This document shows positions 11,026 through 14,473 of a stretch of DNA of 14,473 nt, in pieces (positions within the stretch are counted from its first letter, which is position 1; each line of letters starts with the position of its first letter). The notes beneath the pieces are model-generated. The model did no database searches. It had not been told where the DNA came from and saw only the letters and a program-made list of their open reading frames with translations. The DNA is from Euryarchaeota archaeon UBA4 (GTDB taxonomy: Archaea > Thermoplasmatota > Poseidoniia > Poseidoniales > Thalassarchaeaceae). The position numbers and the translations under genes were made by a program. The stretch is taken from positions 1-14,473 of the forward strand of contig DAFQ01000037.1 in NCBI GenBank assembly GCA_002497985.1, given 5' to 3'.

Positions 11026-13623
11026 TCAGGATTTGAATGAATACCCGCAAACGACACACAAAGAAGCTCCCAACTCGTTTTCGGTTCCACAAATAGGGCA
11101 TCCGGAATCGGGCTCTGGCTCGGGCTCTGGCTCGGGCTCTGGCTCGGGCTCTGGCTCGGGCTCTGGCTCGGGCTCTGGCTCGGGCTCCGGGATTGGAATC
11201 TCTGGCAGTGCCCCTGGTTTTTTCGCCTCGGCCCATTCTGGAAGGTTTGGTTCATCGTCCACCTCGTCACCGAAGGTCGCGCCATGGTAATCTTGAGCAT
11301 CTGAGACCTTATACTCAGACTCGGGATCTCCTTGAATCTCATACTGAACAGTAATCCTCTCTCCCTTCTCTATTCTCCCGACCTTCCACGTAATGTGGGT
11401 CCCCTCCCTTGCTGGCTCCTTGGTGTAAGAGGCATCCCTTTCCCCCCTGGTGCTCGACTTCACATTGGAACTCTCGAGTGAAAATGTCCCGGGAACCACA
11501 TCATGAAGGGCAAGATCATCCAAAGCACTATCTGAGTTATTCTGGAAAACTAGGAGTATCTCATAACGACCTTGGCCCCCTCCTGGGTAGACTTCCTTTC
11601 CAGTTGTGAAACTCCTCCTTCTGTGAATGACGCTTATCTGGGGTGGTCTAATCACGGTCCTAGTTGCAACAGGTCCAAATCTCTCGGCACTGAAGTCGGC
11701 CCTTGCGGGAGCTGCAAGAGTTCCATTTTCCTTTGATGGCTCAGAAGCATGAAGTGGATATCTAATGACCATTGTCTTGCCTGGCTGTAGGCCCAATGGT
11801 GCCGAGGTACCCACAGTAATTCTTAGTGAGTGCCCGGGACCATCAGGTGAAATCATCTTCTCTTCCAACTGAATTCCATTAACCACCTCAACTCTGAATT
11901 GGTCTTCTTTTAGCTCTGATCCACCCATCTCGATATTTATTGAATCACTAGATGGGGGGGAGAAAACCCCGGGTATGTCATCCATTAGCCTCATGACATT
12001 TATTGTAGCCGATCCTTTGTTCTCGATAGTGATAGTAGCTTCAACGTCTGATCCAACAAATGACCTGATTCTAGATTTGTCGAATTTCTTCAGTATCTCA
12101 GCATCCAGAACAGTAAGTTTCTGTTCCTTCAGGGTCACTTCACCCCTTGAAATTGCAGAGGCCCGAGGCAATATTGAATATGATAGAGTCGGGAATGTGA
12201 ATCTTGGCTGATCTTCCGATTTCACGGTCTTCACCATAGAATCCCAACTTCCCTCTGGAGGGAGGTCAACTCTCAAATCAGATGCATCCAGGATTGGTTC
12301 CTCCCTTCCAGCGAGAACCACCGTAATATCGGAAAGCGTGACTACGAATGACGATTTATTCTCGAATACGAATTTGCTATGCCAAATACCGGGTCTATCG
12401 TCTTCTTGAGGAGTCACGAATGGGGCAGCCCGACTTCTTGCAGAGACCTTATCGAAGTTTATTCTGGAAACTGTAGAATCTGCCGAATATGTAGCAGTTG
12501 CTATGCCTGCGGGAATCTTCTCGATGTCACTGGTTAGAACGCTTGGAGACAATTCCAAGGTCTGGCTCTGGCCCACGGCAAGTCTCCCTACTGACCATGA
12601 CAATGAAGACTCTTCGACGATATATCCTGGACCCTCTGGAATCTCGAAATTACTGGGAAATGTGCGGGACACTTCCACACCAGTCAGCGGTACAGTAGAG
12701 GCATTCTCCACCTTGAGAACGACCTCTATCTCCTGCTTATCCTCTGAGAACACCAGAGAGAGGCTTGATTCCTGTTCTCTCTCTGATTCGGTATCGATCT
12801 TCTCGCTCAGTACAAGCATTCTGGGGCCATTTGCAAGATATGGTATCACTGTCTCTTCTGTAGCCTCTAATTCTCTGACTGTTACCAGGGGGCCCCCAAT
12901 ATCAGTAGACTCGAATTCGGATAGGGAGACAAATATGTCCCATGCCCTATCCTTGCGACTAGAGTTTCTCAGAATTAGTTCGCCTTCTATCGACTGGCTC
13001 CTAATACTCCCATCTGGATTCAGTGTTGATTCCTCAACCTCACTAAGAGTAGCATGAAGTTTGTCTCCTGGAATTGAGTCTATCTCAGAGGCCGACCTTA
13101 GATGGTGCGGAGTTGTTGATTCAGGTTTGATTGGTGGTTCTTCTTCGTCGATCAGTTGGTCAAGTTCTGACTCAATCTGAGAATCATCCCCCCAGATAGA
13201 GTCTTCATCGTCCATCTCTTCATCGAGTGCCTCTAGGGCTGCGAGCGAGTCTGACAGGGAGCCATCCTCGCTTGAGTTGGATTCCGGCTGGATTCCGAGG
13301 GGTTCCGGGTCGAGTCCAGGGGGAGGAGGAGGAGGAGGGGCATCAAGACCGGGAGGGGGCGGAGGAGGGGGAAGGGAGTCCAGACCTGGGAGGGGCGGAG
13401 TTGCTGGTTCACTGGCATCATTAGCGGCGACTTCTATTTCAGTTGACGATGATGAGATTATCTCGTCAATTACCTCCCTAGAGTTGTCTTGAGTAGATAC
13501 TGGGGATTCCTCTGAAGCAACTTGCTCAGATGATTCCCCATCGTTGTCATCTTTCTCGAAACCGGGAGGGGGAGGAGGTGGCGGTGGGAAACCGGGAGGG
13601 AGGGGCGGTGGTTGTTCTGACAT
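11026..13623 (-). CDS. Proline-rich, Ig-like multidomain protein with Glu-Pro repeat and C-terminal zinc ribbon
   Basis: An 865-aa protein I do not recognise as a whole. Residues 1-110 have poly-proline blocks (about 5-20, 85-91, 96-102) in the form PPPPPPPGLD. Residues 110-185 are acidic and probably disordered. About 190-780 holds several beta-sandwich modules resembling DUF11/CARDB-type Ig-like repeats: IEVVLKVENASTVPLTGVEV near 299-318, VEATITIENKGSATINVMRL near 527-546, and YEILLVFQNNSDSALDDLAL near 687-706. Then come 13 Glu-Pro pairs (813-838) and a ribbon with C842, C845, C856 and C859. Such Ig-like repeats are usually extracellular, yet there is no signal peptide or membrane helix, and zinc ribbons are usually cytoplasmic. 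The ATG at 13623 is preferred over an upstream ATG at 13716 because GGGGGAGA lies three bases before it and the upstream 31 residues look non-coding. Role unknown; a scaffold is a guess. Confidence 0.85.
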   Translation of the reverse strand: MSEQPPPLPPGFPPPPPPPPGFEKDDNDGESSEQVASEESPVSTQDNSREVIDEIISSSSTEIEVAANDASEPATPPLPGLDSLPPPPPPPGLDAPPPPPPPGLDPEPLGIQPESNSSEDGSLSDSLAALEALDEEMDDEDSIWGDDSQIESELDQLIDEEEPPIKPESTTPHHLRSASEIDSIPGDKLHATLSEVEESTLNPDGSIRSQSIEGELILRNSSRKDRAWDIFVSLSEFESTDIGGPLVTVRELEATEETVIPYLANGPRMLVLSEKIDTESEREQESSLSLVFSEDKQEIEVVLKVENASTVPLTGVEVSRTFPSNFEIPEGPGYIVEESSLSWSVGRLAVGQSQTLELSPSVLTSDIEKIPAGIATATYSADSTVSRINFDKVSARSRAAPFVTPQEDDRPGIWHSKFVFENKSSFVVTLSDITVVLAGREEPILDASDLRVDLPPEGSWDSMVKTVKSEDQPRFTFPTLSYSILPRASAISRGEVTLKEQKLTVLDAEILKKFDKSRIRSFVGSDVEATITIENKGSATINVMRLMDDIPGVFSPPSSDSINIEMGGSELKEDQFRVEVVNGIQLEEKMISPDGPGHSLRITVGTSAPLGLQPGKTMVIRYPLHASEPSKENGTLAAPARADFSAERFGPVATRTVIRPPQISVIHRRRSFTTGKEVYPGGGQGRYEILLVFQNNSDSALDDLALHDVVPGTFSLESSNVKSSTRGERDASYTKEPAREGTHITWKVGRIEKGERITVQYEIQGDPESEYKVSDAQDYHGATFGDEVDDEPNLPEWAEAKKPGALPEIPIPEPEPEPEPEPEPEPEPEPEPEPEPEPDSGCPICGTENELGASLCVVCGYSFKS
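11111..11182 (-). repeat. Six exact tandem copies of a 12-bp unit coding Glu-Pro-Glu-Pro
   Basis: On the plus strand the unit GGCTCTGGCTCG is repeated six times without a mismatch, with degenerate continuation to 11190. On the coding strand it gives GAG-CCA-GAG-CCC, so the proline codons alternate CCA/CCC in register with the 12-bp unit. This indicates recent expansion by slippage or unequal exchange in four-codon steps. Confidence 0.95.
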
Positions 13624-13733
13624 GGCTCTCCCCCTTCGAAGGTAGACCGAGACGTGGCAGCAGTTGGTATAACGGTTGCTTGTGCTCAATCTATCCGATT
13701 CTAGAGGAATCATCAAGTCCTGATGCCCTCGGG
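13624..13733. promoter_or_regulatory. Divergent intergenic region between the proline-rich protein and GPN-loop GTPase genes
   Basis: These 110 bases must carry promoters for two genes pointing away from each other. On the minus strand, GTTATA at 13673-13668 is about 45 bases before the ATG at 13623, compatible with a TATA box and a leader near 20 bases. GGGGGAGA (complement of 13627-13634) is a likely ribosome-binding site. No clear TATA element was found for the plus gene at 13734. Confidence 0.4.
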
Positions 13734-14473
13734 ATGAGTAATGAGACCATGGATGGGACCGCGCCCCCAGTATTATTCGTCGTCGGCACCGCGGGAGCGG
13801 GCAAGAGTTCTCTCGTTACCGCATTCCAAAGATGGGCCAGATTTCTTGAAGTTGAAGCTCTGACGATTAACCTGGACCCGGGAGCAGAAAGAGTACACTA
13901 TGACCCAGAGTTCGATGTAAGGGACCTGATTTCTCTTTCGGAGGTTATGGACGAGTACGATTTAGGTCCGAATGGAGCACAGATTCTTGCTGCCGACTTA
14001 GTAGCTGCCCAAGCCATCGATATCCACGAAGAATTGGACGGATTGGCTGGTGACATCATGGTTATTGACACTCCGGGACAGGTCGAGCTTTTTGCATTTA
14101 GAGAGGCCTCAAGCCATCTTGTGGAAGTCTTGGGACAGGGGAGGGCATGCTTGGCATTTCTCTTCGATCCAATGCTTTCACAGACTCCTAGCGGATTTGT
14201 TTCCCAAATGCTTCTATCATCGATAGTGCACTTCAGACTTGGACTCCCAACAGCCAACTTCCTTTCCAAGTCTGACCTGCTAGAACCTGAAGTTCTGGAG
14301 AGGATTGTGGAGTGGGGCGAGAATCTAGGGGCTCTCGAAGCGGCACTATACGCTGAGTCTGCGGATCAATCAATGGGCCATGGTGCTGGGAGTCAAAGGG
14401 CTGAGTTCGCAATTGGGCAATTGAGGATGATGCAACATGCCTCGATACAGCCCGGCCTCATCCCATTGTCCAG
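13734..14473 (+). CDS. GPN-loop GTPase, N-terminal part (3' truncated by window)
   Basis: The frame runs open to the window end, giving 246 codons. From the ATG at 13734 the P-loop GTAGAGKS is at residues 18-25, LDPGAE at 47-52, the defining Gly-Pro-Asn at 78-80 (DLGPNGAQ), the G3 motif DTPGQ at 112-116 and SKSD (G4) at 178-181. GPN-loop GTPases are dimeric enzymes found in archaea and eukaryotes. The eukaryotic ones (GPN1-3) help assemble RNA polymerase II; archaeal members are less understood. Archaeal family members are about 250-260 aa, so little of the gene is missing. Upstream in-frame sequence is open but has no convincing earlier start; a second ATG at 13749 would still keep the P-loop. 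It is divergent from the proline-rich protein gene. Confidence 0.93.
   Translation, partial: MSNETMDGTAPPVLFVVGTAGAGKSSLVTAFQRWARFLEVEALTINLDPGAERVHYDPEFDVRDLISLSEVMDEYDLGPNGAQILAADLVAAQAIDIHEELDGLAGDIMVIDTPGQVELFAFREASSHLVEVLGQGRACLAFLFDPMLSQTPSGFVSQMLLSSIVHFRLGLPTANFLSKSDLLEPEVLERIVEWGENLGALEAALYAESADQSMGHGAGSQRAEFAIGQLRMMQHASIQPGLIPLS

Noticed and set aside
11111..11182. Possible CRISPR array
   Set aside because: The repeats are 12 bp and directly adjacent with no spacers, in frame within a coding sequence.
11033..11290. Plus-strand frame with a long Gly-Ser repeat
   Set aside because: It is the antisense reading of the Glu-Pro repeat of the minus-strand gene; no start context or flanking domain supports it.
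12503..13057. 184-aa plus-strand frame opposite the proline-rich protein
   Set aside because: Serine-rich antisense shadow; the minus frame is continuous and has domain-like structure throughout.
13624..13716. N-terminal extension of the proline-rich protein from ATG 13716
   Set aside because: It adds 31 residues with Cys/His/Arg-rich non-protein-like composition, while ATG 13623 has a purine-rich ribosome-binding site and the extension would consume nearly all of the divergent promoter region.

Overview
The window looks like chromosomal DNA of a euryarchaeon, most likely a marine Thermoplasmatota lineage such as Marine Group II (Poseidoniales). This is inferred from gene content, not from a marker search. 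Archaeal signatures are a Cbf5-type pseudouridine synthase with a PUA domain, an archaeal-type cytidylate kinase, an EMC3/DUF106 membrane insertase, a DUF2240 protein, a GPN-loop GTPase and a tRNA-His with encoded G-1 and CCA. Beside these sit bacterial-type riboflavin and sulfur-carrier genes (RibA, TusA-like) and a large secreted Ig-like/CARDB protein. The DNA is very compact: no gene-free stretch exceeds about 200 bases, and several neighbours overlap or share stop-codon bases.

Layout. 1-1200 (+): C-terminal part of an RND/MMPL-type membrane protein, cut by the window edge. 1197-1814 (-): DUF2240 protein, converging with it. 1856-5751 (+): a tight five-gene run of HEAT-repeat protein, 94-aa unknown, DEAD-box RNA helicase with DbpA-like C-terminus, TusA-like protein and GTP cyclohydrolase II. 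5767-5842 (-): tRNA-His(GTG), pointing at the end of ribA. 5946-8321 (+): secreted, membrane-anchored multidomain protein, followed by a 62-aa unknown. 13623-8513 (-): a four-gene run of an 865-aa proline-rich/Ig-like protein with zinc ribbon, EMC3-type insertase with zinc ribbon, cytidylate kinase and Cbf5. 13734-14473 (+): GPN-loop GTPase, cut by the window end.

The minus run resembles the conserved archaeal translation/secretion cluster in which the DUF106 gene, cmk and cbf5 are linked. Here a large lineage-specific protein precedes the insertase, and both proteins end in four-cysteine ribbons. The plus run ties an RNA helicase to a sulfur carrier and the first enzyme of riboflavin synthesis, with two unknown proteins at its head.

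No mobile element, CRISPR array, rRNA or defence cassette was seen. The least explained items are the 865-aa protein, with its poly-proline N-terminus, 13 Glu-Pro repeats and zinc ribbon but no signal peptide, and the HEAT/94-aa pair heading the helicase run.
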